Below are positions 16,690 through 25,152 of a DNA stretch of 64,000 bases, in pieces (the first letter of the stretch is position 1; each line of letters starts with the position of its first letter). Made by a program: the position numbers and the translations under genes. This stretch comes from UBA2784 sp964494625 (lineage in GTDB: Bacteria > Pseudomonadota > Alphaproteobacteria > Micropepsales > Micropepsaceae). The notes under the pieces are model-generated. The model did not search any database. It was given only the letters and a program-made list of their open reading frames with translations, and had not been told where the DNA came from. The stretch is from NCBI GenBank assembly GCA_964494625.1, contig CAZBRT010000002.1, forward strand, positions 620,001-684,000, given 5' to 3'.

Positions 16690-18171
16690 ATGGCCCAGAC
16701 GCTTGCCCACACCGCGCATCACGCGTTCCGCCGCCAACTGGCGCGGGGTGACGAGGCGTTGTCACGCGGGGATGTGCCCCAGGCGCTCGACTGCTATGGC
16801 GCTGCCCACAACATGATGCCTGAGGCCTATGAGCCCCTGTGCGGACTTGGGCAGGCTGCCCTGGAACTTGGCATGGCGGATCGGGCCGAACATCTCTTCC
16901 GGCAAGCGCTCAGCCTTTCGCAGGATCAGGCATTGGCCCACGCAAACGCCGCCTGCGGGCTTGCCCGTGCGCTGTCGCGGCTGATGCGCCATGGGGATGC
17001 CATCGACGCATTGAAGGGCGCGCTTGCGCTTTCCCCGGCGACGGCGTCCCTCTGGCTCCAGCTCGGGACAATCGTGCGCGAGACGGGCGATCATCACAAT
17101 GCGGGCATTTTCTATCGCGAGGCACTGCGTCTTAATCCGCGCTCTGTCGAGGCAATGGGCAATCTGGGTGACCTTGCCTTTGACGAAGGCAATTGCGATG
17201 CGGCCTTTGATTTTTTCACGCGCGCCATCGCGCTTGCGCCGGAGAATGCGCAATTGCATCTCAATCATGCGGTTGCCCTGCTGGCGCGCGGCGATGTGGT
17301 GCGCGGATGGAAGGAATATGATTGGCGGTTGAAGCTCAAGGGCCGCATGCGCTTTGCCCATCTGCCGCGCTGGCGGGGGGACGCCCTTGGCAGCGCCAAG
17401 CTTCTGGTCATTGCCGAGCAAGGCATAGGTGACGAAATGGCCTATGCGTCCTATCTGCCCCAACTCTGCGACCGCGCGGAAATCACCTTTGCCTGTGCGC
17501 CGCGCCTTCTTGCCCTCTTTGCCCGCTCGTTTCCTTCCGCACGCGTCGTCGCGATGCCGGAGACAGCACCCGATGGTTTCGACCTTGCTGTCGATCTGGC
17601 GAGCCTGCCGCATCTCGCGGGACCGTGGCCGTCGCCTGAATACGTCGTGCGCGGCTATCTGCGTGCGGACGCGGACAAGTCACGCGCATGGGCTGCATGG
17701 CTTGCCGGCACGGGGGCCAAGCGAAAGATCGGGCTCTCATGGCGCTCGGGAAAGCTCAGCGGTTTGCGCGCGCTGCAATATCCGGCGCTTGAACTGTGGG
17801 CTGCGTTTGCGCGGCAGGTCGATGCGGATTTCGTGTGCATCCAGTATGCCGCCGACGACAGCGAGATCGCGGCCTTTGAAACCATGTCCGGCAAGCGCCT
17901 GCATGTGCCGCCGGGTCTTGACCAGAAAAATGCGCTGGATGACACCGCTGCCCTGATAGCCGGGCTCGATGGCGCCGTCTGCGTTGCCAACGCGGTTGCA
18001 TGGATGGCGGCCGGGCTTGGCGCTCCGACCATCAAAATCCAGCGCCACAAGAGCTGGACGGCCGGAGGCGCGGAAATTGAGCCGATGGCACCTTCCTGCC
18101 GCAATGTGGTTCCAGCGTCAGGCGAGGGGTTTGAGGGGGTGTTTCAGCGCGTCGCGCAAGTTTTGAGCTGA
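16690..18171 (+). CDS. TPR-glycosyltransferase, FlmG-like (probable flagellin glycosyltransferase)
   Basis: The 493-residue product has N-terminal TPR repeats (about residues 20-225; e.g. PEAYEPLCGLGQAALELGMA, YREALRLNPRSVEAMGNLGD, FTRAIALAPENAQLHLNHAV). The C-terminal domain (about 240-490) resembles the heptosyltransferase-like, GT-B type module of this class, with LLVIAEQGIGDEMAYASYL, IGLSWRSG, DTAALIAGLDGAVCVANAVA and GAPTIKIQ. In Caulobacter, FlmG joins a flagellin-binding TPR domain to a glycosyltransferase that attaches pseudaminic acid to flagellins. The adjacent NeuB-type and CMP-sugar genes fit the same role. The assignment is by architecture and context. Confidence 0.75.
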   Translation: MAQTLAHTAHHAFRRQLARGDEALSRGDVPQALDCYGAAHNMMPEAYEPLCGLGQAALELGMADRAEHLFRQALSLSQDQALAHANAACGLARALSRLMRHGDAIDALKGALALSPATASLWLQLGTIVRETGDHHNAGIFYREALRLNPRSVEAMGNLGDLAFDEGNCDAAFDFFTRAIALAPENAQLHLNHAVALLARGDVVRGWKEYDWRLKLKGRMRFAHLPRWRGDALGSAKLLVIAEQGIGDEMAYASYLPQLCDRAEITFACAPRLLALFARSFPSARVVAMPETAPDGFDLAVDLASLPHLAGPWPSPEYVVRGYLRADADKSRAWAAWLAGTGAKRKIGLSWRSGKLSGLRALQYPALELWAAFARQVDADFVCIQYAADDSEIAAFETMSGKRLHVPPGLDQKNALDDTAALIAGLDGAVCVANAVAWMAAGLGAPTIKIQRHKSWTAGGAEIEPMAPSCRNVVPASGEGFEGVFQRVAQVLS

Positions 18172-18177
18172 CGCCGC

Positions 18178-19995
18178 TCAGGCGCGCTTGGCTGATGCAA
18201 GCTGCGTGAGCTTTGCCACAATTCTCGCCGCGATGCGACCAGCGCCATTGCCGTCAAAATGCAGGCGACCGGCTGCGGCCATGTCGCGCAGGCGGTCAGG
18301 ATCGGCGAGCAATGCAAGCAGGCGCTCCTCCAGCAAGGCCGACGACACGTTGCCGGCAAGGCCTGCCAATTCGGCCGCGCCAGATTTTTCCAGCGCCGAC
18401 GCCGATTGCGCGTGATCATCGGTCAGGGCGATGAGGACCGTGGGCACGCCGGCCGCAGCCAGTTCATAGGCCGTGACGCCGTAGGCTGCAATCGCCATGT
18501 CTGCGCCCGCAATCAGCGGCGCGAGCGATAATGGCGCGCGGGAAATCTTCGGACGCGGGTCCAGTGTCGCGAGTGATGCAGCAAGCACATCCCCATCGGC
18601 GACACCGGGTCCGATCACGATGGTTGTCTCGACCGCTTTGCCGAGAGACGCGGCCGCACGGGCTGCAATCAGGGTCTGCGCAGCCGGATCACTGCCGCCC
18701 ATGGTCACCAAAAGCCGGTGCGGTCGACCCTCCGCACGCGGCGCACGGACAAGCGGCGGCGCGCCCGCCAATGTCCACTCCCAGCCGACCAGAATTTCGC
18801 CCACCGCCCCGCGCCAGTCCATGGCGCGCACCTGCGGTACCGGTGGAAGGAACACAAGATCAGCGCCAAGGCGGCGTTCACTGCCGTCGTCAATGGCGAC
18901 AATCAATGTGCCGGTGCGGCGCAGGCGCATGACATCGGCGCGGGAGAGTTTCGTGCGCACGTCCAGCACCAGCGCGCGCGGCGCGCCGCCTGCAACCAGC
19001 GCCGTTGCCCAGGCCGCCTCTTCAAGGCCGTCCGGCATGGTCATCAGGGCAAAGCCGCGCGCGGCGATGCGGGCTTGTGTCTCGGCATCCGGCGCGACCG
19101 CAAAGGCGACACCAAAGCCGTGCGCATCGCGCAAAGTCTCTGCCAGAGCCAGCATCCGCATGACATGACCGTAGCCGAGTTTCGGGTTGCCGTCGCAGCG
19201 GACAAGGATCGTCCCGCTTTGCGCTTCCACCGCTTTCTGGCGGACATGCGCATTGATGGTCATGAGCGAGGGATCGCGCCTCAAAAGCGCCACCAGATCA
19301 GTCAGTGAGGCTTCGCCGGCCTGCGCCTGCAGCCGCGCATAGACCGCCTCGATGAAAGCGACATCGGCGGGCGCATCGACTGAAAGCCGCGCGCCCGAAA
19401 AGCGCCAGGCATCGGGAATAGCGATATGCGACACGCGCACGCGGTCCTGATGGGCCTTGAACCAGGCCGTGACATGCTCCCGCGCGACGGGATCATTGCT
19501 GCCCTCGGCCAGAAGCGTGCGGAAACCGCGACGCGAGCAGACATCGACACCATCATGGATGCAGGGTTCGCCCGGCAGGCTCATCACAAAGTCGGTGTCC
19601 TCCGCACGCATCACGCGCACGATGTGGTCGATGAAGGCGCCATCAATCAAGGGCGCGTCCGCGTTCACGCGGACAATGAATTCCGGGTCGTGCGCCGACA
19701 CGGCCAGCGCGTAGCGGGCGAGCACATCATCCTCGGGTCCGCGGATGACGAAAATTCCGGGCTCCTCGCGCGCCAGCCACGCCACCAGCGCGTCGTCCGT
19801 CTCGCGGGTTGTTGTCGCAATCACGATGCGGTCCACGCACTTCGCGCGGCGCAGGCGGTGGATGACATGCTTGATGAGCGGCCAGCCGGCAATGTCCTTG
19901 AGGACCTTGGCCGGAAGGCGTGTTGATCCCATGCGTGCCTGCACGATGGCAACAACGCCGGATTTTCCCTCCGCCGATCGAACGGTCCCAGTCAC
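18178..19995 (-). CDS. Fused cytidylyltransferase - PseG-like hydrolase (nonulosonic acid pathway)
   Basis: This ~605-residue protein joins two enzymes normally encoded separately. The N-terminal domain (about residues 10-225) is an SpsF/CMP-sugar-type nucleotidyltransferase, with VAIVQARMGSTRLPAKVLKD and the acidic FIVRVNADAPLID. The C-terminal domain (about 265-600) resembles PseG, which releases a 2,4-diacetamido-trideoxyhexose from its UDP carrier: VRCDGNPKLGYGHVMRMLAL, LLVTMGGSDPAAQTL and ITAYELAAAGVPTVL-like patterns. The GTG at 19995 overlaps the NeuB-type stop (GTGA) and has AAAAAGG just upstream; an ATG at 20010 is the alternative. Together with the upstream synthase it would cover hydrolysis, condensation and CMP activation. 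PseB, PseC and PseH homologues are not in the window. Confidence 0.82.
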   Translation of the reverse strand: MTGTVRSAEGKSGVVAIVQARMGSTRLPAKVLKDIAGWPLIKHVIHRLRRAKCVDRIVIATTTRETDDALVAWLAREEPGIFVIRGPEDDVLARYALAVSAHDPEFIVRVNADAPLIDGAFIDHIVRVMRAEDTDFVMSLPGEPCIHDGVDVCSRRGFRTLLAEGSNDPVAREHVTAWFKAHQDRVRVSHIAIPDAWRFSGARLSVDAPADVAFIEAVYARLQAQAGEASLTDLVALLRRDPSLMTINAHVRQKAVEAQSGTILVRCDGNPKLGYGHVMRMLALAETLRDAHGFGVAFAVAPDAETQARIAARGFALMTMPDGLEEAAWATALVAGGAPRALVLDVRTKLSRADVMRLRRTGTLIVAIDDGSERRLGADLVFLPPVPQVRAMDWRGAVGEILVGWEWTLAGAPPLVRAPRAEGRPHRLLVTMGGSDPAAQTLIAARAAASLGKAVETTIVIGPGVADGDVLAASLATLDPRPKISRAPLSLAPLIAGADMAIAAYGVTAYELAAAGVPTVLIALTDDHAQSASALEKSGAAELAGLAGNVSSALLEERLLALLADPDRLRDMAAAGRLHFDGNGAGRIAARIVAKLTQLASAKRA

Positions 19996-20855
19996 GAGGC
20001 CTTTTTCCATTCATCGCGGATGTGGCGCAGCGGGCGAAGACCGTCAGCGGGATCAGCCCGCCAGTCGCGGTCCGGCAGTTCGGCGGGGCTTGCGCTCTTG
20101 AAGCCATCGCCGTCGGCGCGTTCGCCCGCACGCACTTCGGCGATCACGGGCGCGATCTCGTCCGGCAGCCAGCAATGGCCTGCCGCATATTCCGCACCGG
20201 ATGCATCGAGATCGAGATGGAACTCGACAAAATTTGCGCCCCAGCGCGAGACGGCGCGATGGATGATGCCGGGCCTTACCGTATGATCCGACCAGCCGAC
20301 AGGAAGGCCTGTCATGCGGCGGATGAGATCGATGGAAGCAAGGTTTGCCTCGTCCGGCGGCGTGGGATAGGCGGAAACCGTATGCAGCAGCGTGAGGTCG
20401 CGGCCACCGGCGGCGCGCATCACTTCGACCGCATGGACGATTTCGGAAAGCTCTGCCATGCCGGTCGAGAGAACAACGGGCTTGCCCGTGCGGCAGCAGG
20501 CTTCCAGAAGCGCATCCCACATCAGCTCGTAGGACGCGATCTTGTAATAGGCAACGAAAGGCAGAAGTTCTTCGACTGCTTCCAGATAAAAAGGCGTGCA
20601 CGAAAACCGGATGTTTCGCGCGGCGCAATGGGCAGCCAGTTCGGGCAGGAACGACACCGGCAATTCCCACTCGCGCCGCGCGCGGTGCTTTTCGCTGCGG
20701 GCAAGGATTTCGGGCGCGAACATCTCATCAATCCGGAACAGCTGGAATTTTACGCTGTCGCAGCCGATTGCGGCCGCCGCATCGATGAAGGCGCGGGCGC
20801 GGCCAATGTCGCGCGCGTGGTTGGACGAGACTTCGGCGCAGAAATGAACCGGCAT
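19992..20855 (-). CDS. NeuB-family nonulosonic acid synthase lacking the SAF domain
   Basis: NeuB-type enzymes condense phosphoenolpyruvate with an N-acylated six-carbon sugar to give nine-carbon acids such as pseudaminic or legionaminic acid. The 287-residue product has the TIM-barrel signature: AEVSSNHARDIGRARAFID, CDSVKFQLF, CTPFYLEAVEELLPF, YKIASYELMWDALLEACCRT, GKPVVLSTGMAELSEI and a GWSDHT motif. Family members are usually about 340-360 residues and end in an antifreeze-like SAF domain that helps close the active site; here the protein ends after the barrel with a short tail. It starts 82 bp from the divergent methyltransferase gene, with a CtrA-type box in between. Substrate cannot be decided from sequence. 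Confidence 0.85.
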   Translation of the reverse strand: MPVHFCAEVSSNHARDIGRARAFIDAAAAIGCDSVKFQLFRIDEMFAPEILARSEKHRARREWELPVSFLPELAAHCAARNIRFSCTPFYLEAVEELLPFVAYYKIASYELMWDALLEACCRTGKPVVLSTGMAELSEIVHAVEVMRAAGGRDLTLLHTVSAYPTPPDEANLASIDLIRRMTGLPVGWSDHTVRPGIIHRAVSRWGANFVEFHLDLDASGAEYAAGHCWLPDEIAPVIAEVRAGERADGDGFKSASPAELPDRDWRADPADGLRPLRHIRDEWKKAS

Positions 20856-20897
20856 GGCGGGGTCCCCTTGAATCGCCCCATCCTGCCATTCCGCCCC

Positions 20898-20912
20898 TTA
20901 ACCACTTCCTAA
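20898..20912. promoter_or_regulatory. CtrA-type box between nonulosonate and sugar operons
   Basis: TTAA-CCACTTC-CTAA matches TTAA-N7-TTAA with one mismatch. It lies in the 81-bp divergent gap, 43 bp upstream of the NeuB-type gene and 25 bp upstream of the methyltransferase gene, so it could coordinate both operons. Confidence 0.5.
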
Positions 20913-20936
20913 CCATGCAGGCGCAAAGTGCGGGCC

Positions 20937-21875
20937 ATGAAAATTGCCCGCGCCCTGCCCCGCACTGACACAAGCCATCGTGGTCCCGTGATCGACCACC
21001 GCAATGGCTATGATGTCATCGACTGCGGGTCATGCGGATTTCGCCATGTGGTGCCCCTGCCCACGCCTGCCGAACAGGAGGCGGAATACGCAGAAAACTA
21101 CTACAGCGGTGAAAAGCCGGATTATCTGAAGCACGCCGCCGAGGATGCCGAATGGCTGATGCTGATGCATCGCGACCGGCTGGAGACGATCCGCGACGCG
21201 CTGCCGGCGGAAACACCTGCACCCATCCTGATAGATATCGGCAGCGGGCCTGGCTTTTTTCTGGATGAAGCGCGCGCGCTCGGCTTTGCGGTACGTGGTA
21301 TCGAACCTTCACGCCAGGCAGCAGAATTTGCGCGCTCGCGCGGACATGACATCACCAATGCCATGTTTGACGGCAGGCTTGCCGCATCTCTTTCCCCCGC
21401 CGATGCCGTCACCATGACCAATGTCCTGGAGCATGTCGCCGATCCGGTTGAACTTCTGTCGAACGCGATTGCATGCCTGAAGCCGGGTGGCGTCCTGATG
21501 GTCGCCGTACCCAATGATTACTCGCCGCTGCAAATCGCTGCGCGCGAGGGGCAAGGGCTGCAACCCTGGTGGGTCGCACCGCCGCATCATCTCAACTATT
21601 TCGACTTCCGCTCGCTGTCGGCACTGTGTGCGCGGCTGGGACAGGAATTGCTTTCGGTCTCGACCAATTTTCCCATGGAGCTTTTCCTCCTCATGGGTGA
21701 CGACTACACGCGTGATCCCGCCCTTGGGCGGACGCTGCACGGCAAACGCAAGTCGATTGACCTTTCGCTGGAGCGTGCCGGGCTTTCCCATGTGCGCAAG
21801 CGCCTATATGCGGCGCTGGCGGATACGGGCATCGGGCGTGAGGCCGTTGTCTTCTCCCGCAAACCCCATTCCTGA
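20937..21875 (+). CDS. SAM-dependent class I methyltransferase (Zn-ribbon type)
   Basis: The 312-residue product has a short N-terminal segment with a CGSC knuckle (one visible pair of cysteines) followed by a YxxNYYSGE stretch. This is typical of sugar or glycan-cluster methyltransferases of the Methyltransf_23 type. The SAM-binding Rossmann motif ILIDIGSGPGFFLDEARALG is near residue 95, with an acidic residue in GIEPS and the later NVLEHVADP and LKPGGVLMVAVPN motifs. ATG at 20937 is used; the frame also opens with a GTG at 20928. It is the first gene of a tightly packed eight-gene operon reaching 30164. The acceptor is unknown, and a sugar intermediate or finished glycan is inferred from context. 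Confidence 0.8.
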   Translation: MKIARALPRTDTSHRGPVIDHRNGYDVIDCGSCGFRHVVPLPTPAEQEAEYAENYYSGEKPDYLKHAAEDAEWLMLMHRDRLETIRDALPAETPAPILIDIGSGPGFFLDEARALGFAVRGIEPSRQAAEFARSRGHDITNAMFDGRLAASLSPADAVTMTNVLEHVADPVELLSNAIACLKPGGVLMVAVPNDYSPLQIAAREGQGLQPWWVAPPHHLNYFDFRSLSALCARLGQELLSVSTNFPMELFLLMGDDYTRDPALGRTLHGKRKSIDLSLERAGLSHVRKRLYAALADTGIGREAVVFSRKPHS

Positions 21876-21890
21876 CGCTGACGGTGCGCC

Positions 21891-22991
21891 ATGACGATGC
21901 CCAATGCCGGATCACCGCGCAGCTTTGACGACCTCACCCATTTCGACGAATTCGTGCTTTTCGGCGCGGGCGGTGGCGCGCATGAAGTCGAGACCGTGCT
22001 GGGCGACGCAGGCAAGCGTGTCATCGGCTATTGCGACAATTCCCCGGCCAAGCAGGGCAGCGCGTTCAACGGCAAGCCCGTCTTCCGGCCCGGCGATCTC
22101 AAGACCATGATGGGCGCCAATCGCGCCATCATCATTTCGGCTGCCTACCAGAGCGAGATTGCCAACCAGCTGACGGGCGAACTGGGAATCGACCGCGCGC
22201 GCGTCTTTCCGTTTGTCTCGCCGATGTTCCGCAGCCATTTCGGGCGCAAGGCGGTGGAGCCCTATCTTGCCGCCTTTGAGGATTTGATGGGGCGGCTGGA
22301 GGACGCGGAATCGCGCGACTATCTTTGCGCCCTCATGCGCTTTCGCTGGACGATGGATCCCGCAGACCTCAGGCGCAATCCGAAGCTCGCCGGGTTCTAC
22401 CACTACAAGGCAAAAGGCCTCGGGCCGCACAAGGGCGACCACATCATCGATGTCGGCGCCTTCACGGGTGACACGGCCGAGATGTATCTCGAACGCCTTG
22501 ACGGCGACGCGCATGTGAGTGCACTGGAGCCGCTGCAGCGCAATCTCGACGCCATGGCCCGCACGGTTGAGGAAAAGAACCTGCAGGGCAAGGTTTCCAT
22601 CTATCCATTTGCCGCGGGTGATGCGCCGGGCAACGCCGAAATCGTCTCGGGCGCTCAGAGCAGTGATCCCCGTGCGACGCTGCGCCTTGCACAGGCGCCC
22701 GCGCGCGAGACCATCAGGGTCGAAACGCTGGATCGCCTTTTCCTGCAGGGCAAGCGGCGTGCCGACTTCATCAAGATTGATGTCGAGGGCTTTGAACCCG
22801 CCGTCCTTTCAGGCGGCGAAAAACTGATCGCGCGCGACCGGCCCGGCATGGCCCTTGCCCTCTATCACACGCCGGAGCAGCTCTTCACCCTGCCCGCGCA
22901 GCTTGACGCGATCACGCCGGGATACCGCTTTTTCCTTGGCCATCACCCCAGCGCGCCTTACGAGTGCGAGCTCTTTGCCGCACAAGGATAA
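21891..22991 (+). CDS. FkbM-family methyltransferase with N-terminal nucleotide-binding-like domain
   Basis: The 366-residue product has an N-terminal domain (about residues 15-115; FGAGGGAHEVETVLGDAGKR, then GYCDNSPAKQG) resembling the Rossmann-like module found before FkbM domains in glycan clusters. The C-terminal FkbM methyltransferase domain (about 175-360) shows IDVGAFTGDTAEMYLERLDG, SALEPLQRNLD and FIKIDVEGFEPAVLSGGEKL. FkbM enzymes O-methylate sugars or polyketides. It starts 15 bp after the preceding methyltransferase gene and is followed 12 bp later by the dehydrogenase gene. Two methyltransferases together suggest a doubly methylated glycan. Confidence 0.85.
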   Translation: MTMPNAGSPRSFDDLTHFDEFVLFGAGGGAHEVETVLGDAGKRVIGYCDNSPAKQGSAFNGKPVFRPGDLKTMMGANRAIIISAAYQSEIANQLTGELGIDRARVFPFVSPMFRSHFGRKAVEPYLAAFEDLMGRLEDAESRDYLCALMRFRWTMDPADLRRNPKLAGFYHYKAKGLGPHKGDHIIDVGAFTGDTAEMYLERLDGDAHVSALEPLQRNLDAMARTVEEKNLQGKVSIYPFAAGDAPGNAEIVSGAQSSDPRATLRLAQAPARETIRVETLDRLFLQGKRRADFIKIDVEGFEPAVLSGGEKLIARDRPGMALALYHTPEQLFTLPAQLDAITPGYRFFLGHHPSAPYECELFAAQG

Positions 22992-23003
22992 TGTCCGGAC
23001 GCC

Positions 23004-24179
23004 ATGTTCGACCGCTTCTTCAACAGCGAGACCCGCAAGGGCTTCCACTTTCCCGGGCGGCTTCTGGCCGGTGACGGCGCGCTTGCCGATGCGGTGAAGG
23101 CCGCATCAGGTCCTTTCGTCCTTGTCGTCGATGCAGCGCTGATGGAGCGATCGTTTCCGGTGCCGCGCGATACGCTGCGCATCGCTGTCTCGCGCGAACC
23201 CCTGCGCGACGACGCGATTGCAGCTGCCCAGAAAGCGGCGGAGGCCGCACCACAGACGATCCTTGCCGTCGGCGGCGGCTCGACCCTTGATACCGCCAAA
23301 GCGGTTGCGATGCTGTTGCGGCATGGCTCGCTTGACATGCGCGACATGCCCCGCAGCGGAAAGACGCCGCTTCTGATCGCGGCCTCGTCGCTGCCGGGCG
23401 CGGGGTCGGAGACCAGTCGTTTCTTTATCCTTTCGGATGCGGCCACAGGCCACAAGATTTCACACCGCAGCTTTGACGCCGTGCCGGATGTGACGGTGCT
23501 TGACCCTGCCCTTCTTGAAGGTGCTTCGGCCACGCGACTTCTGGCCGGTGCGTTCGACGCCTTCATGCATTTGTGGGAAGCGTTCGTCTGCCGCAACGAG
23601 CGTTCGCCCGCCACCGACATGTTGGCGCTGCAGCACATGCCGCAATTGATGCAGGCGGCCGAAGCCTTGTCGCGCAATGTGCGCCCGGATGACGCGGTCC
23701 TGATGCAGCTGCTTTACGCGTCATCCTTTGGCGGCGTTGCCATTTCGAATGTGCGCACGGGGCTTGTGCATACGCTGGGCGAGTCACTATCGGCGCAATT
23801 GAGCCTGCCGCATCCCCTGACGCTCCTTGTCTTCTTCGGTGCCGGACTATCGTCCTATCGCGCCGCCATTGCCGACCGATTGGCGATATTGACGCCGCTC
23901 CTTGATGCAACGCTTGCCCACGGCGCGCCATGGACCCTTGATGGCGTCATTGCCCATTGGCACGGGGTTTTGACGCGTGTGGGCCTCTATGAACGCGTGC
24001 GGCAGGCGCTGTCGCGCGGTGTAGATATTGACAAACTCCTAACGACCGCTGCGCGCGACAGCGTGCTGACCAAGGAAAATCCCGTTCCGGTCACGCCGCA
24101 ATCACTTGCTGCCATCGTGCGCGCCTCGCTTTCGGCATTTGCAGCACCTGCATCGCGCGCCGCATTTACGCGAGAGTAA
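23004..24179 (+). CDS. Iron-containing (group III) alcohol dehydrogenase family protein
   Basis: The 391-residue product has the NAD-binding signature LAVGGGSTLDTAKAVAMLL (about residue 88-108) and SSLPGAGSETSRFFIL. An AGAFDAFMHLWEAFV segment, which in the family carries metal-binding Asp and His, follows, then VHTLGESLSAQLSLPHPLTL with further candidate His ligands. Related proteins in sugar clusters oxidise or reduce sugar intermediates (for instance KdnB, which acts in 8-amino-Kdo synthesis), but the substrate here is unknown. It is 12 bp downstream of the FkbM gene and upstream of the split transketolase. Confidence 0.82.
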   Translation: MFDRFFNSETRKGFHFPGRLLAGDGALADAVKAASGPFVLVVDAALMERSFPVPRDTLRIAVSREPLRDDAIAAAQKAAEAAPQTILAVGGGSTLDTAKAVAMLLRHGSLDMRDMPRSGKTPLLIAASSLPGAGSETSRFFILSDAATGHKISHRSFDAVPDVTVLDPALLEGASATRLLAGAFDAFMHLWEAFVCRNERSPATDMLALQHMPQLMQAAEALSRNVRPDDAVLMQLLYASSFGGVAISNVRTGLVHTLGESLSAQLSLPHPLTLLVFFGAGLSSYRAAIADRLAILTPLLDATLAHGAPWTLDGVIAHWHGVLTRVGLYERVRQALSRGVDIDKLLTTAARDSVLTKENPVPVTPQSLAAIVRASLSAFAAPASRAAFTRE

Positions 24180-24231
24180 CCCTAACCATTCGAGAATGCC
24201 TTCTGTTCGGCCACGCAGAAGGTGATCGGTC

Positions 24232-25152
24232 ATGGCTCTTGCCGCAGTACAGCGCGCGAATGCAACGCGCGCATTCTCTCCCGCCCTTGTCGCCCGCATT
24301 GCGGAGCGCGCACGCGATACGCGCGCGACAGCGATTGCCGGCATCTATCATGCCGGCTCCGGCCATCCGGGCGGCTCGCTCTCATGCGCCGACATCCTGG
24401 CCGTGCTTTATGCTGCCGAACTCAACATCGACGCGGAAAATCCCGCCGATCCGATGCGCGACCGCTTCATTCTCTCGAAGGGTCATGCCGCGCCCGCGCT
24501 CTACGGCATCTGGGCGGCGATGGGTCTGATGAAGCGCAGCGATGCCGTGCGGCTTCGCAAGCTGGGCTCGCGCGCACAAGGCCATCCCCATGTGCTCGAC
24601 ATGCCGCTGGCCGAAACCTCCACCGGCTCGCTGGGCCAGGGATTTTCGGTTGCCATCGGCATGGCGCTGGGGCTTCGCCTGCAGGACAATCCGGCGCGGG
24701 TCTATGCGCTTCTGGGCGACGGTGAACTTCAGGAAGGTGAAGTGTGGGAAGGCGCGATGTGCGCGGCACACCACCGTCTTTCCAATCTCTGCGCCATCAT
24801 CGACTACAACAAGCTGCAGTCCGACGACCGCAACGCCAACATCATGGGTCTGGAACCGCTTGCCGAAAAATGGCGCGCGTTCGGCTGGCATGTGCAGGAA
24901 ATCGATGGTCACGACATCACCGTCATCCTGGGCGCGCTGAAGGAAGCCGCCGACCACACAGGCGGCCCGAGCGTCATCATTGCCCATACGATCAAGGGCA
25001 AGGGCGTCGGCTACATGGAGGGCGTGCCGCAATGGCACGGCAGCGTGAAGCTCACGCCCGCACAAGCCGAAGAGGCGCTCTGCTCCCTTGGCCTTCCGGC
25101 TGCTTCCCTTCACCAGATCGTGGCAAGCGCCACCGAGGTCCATCATGGCTGA
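24232..25152 (+). CDS. Transketolase, N-terminal (ThDP-binding) subunit
   Basis: This 306-residue protein corresponds to the pyrophosphate-binding half of transketolase. It has GIYHAGSGHPGGSLSCADIL with catalytic-type His residues, SKGHAAPALYGIW, and the ThDP signature LLGDGELQEGEVWEGAM ending in DYNKLQ. Two-subunit transketolases of this size often serve dedicated secondary or glycan pathways instead of the pentose phosphate route. The start at 24232 follows AGAAGG. Its end overlaps the C-terminal subunit by 8 bases. Transfer of a two-carbon ketol unit to or from a sugar intermediate is the inferred role. Confidence 0.88.
   Translation: MALAAVQRANATRAFSPALVARIAERARDTRATAIAGIYHAGSGHPGGSLSCADILAVLYAAELNIDAENPADPMRDRFILSKGHAAPALYGIWAAMGLMKRSDAVRLRKLGSRAQGHPHVLDMPLAETSTGSLGQGFSVAIGMALGLRLQDNPARVYALLGDGELQEGEVWEGAMCAAHHRLSNLCAIIDYNKLQSDDRNANIMGLEPLAEKWRAFGWHVQEIDGHDITVILGALKEAADHTGGPSVIIAHTIKGKGVGYMEGVPQWHGSVKLTPAQAEEALCSLGLPAASLHQIVASATEVHHG

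Noticed and set aside
20928..20937. GTG start nine bases upstream for the methyltransferase
   Set aside because: The ATG at 20937 is the stronger codon and neither start has a clear ribosome site, so the GTG was not used.
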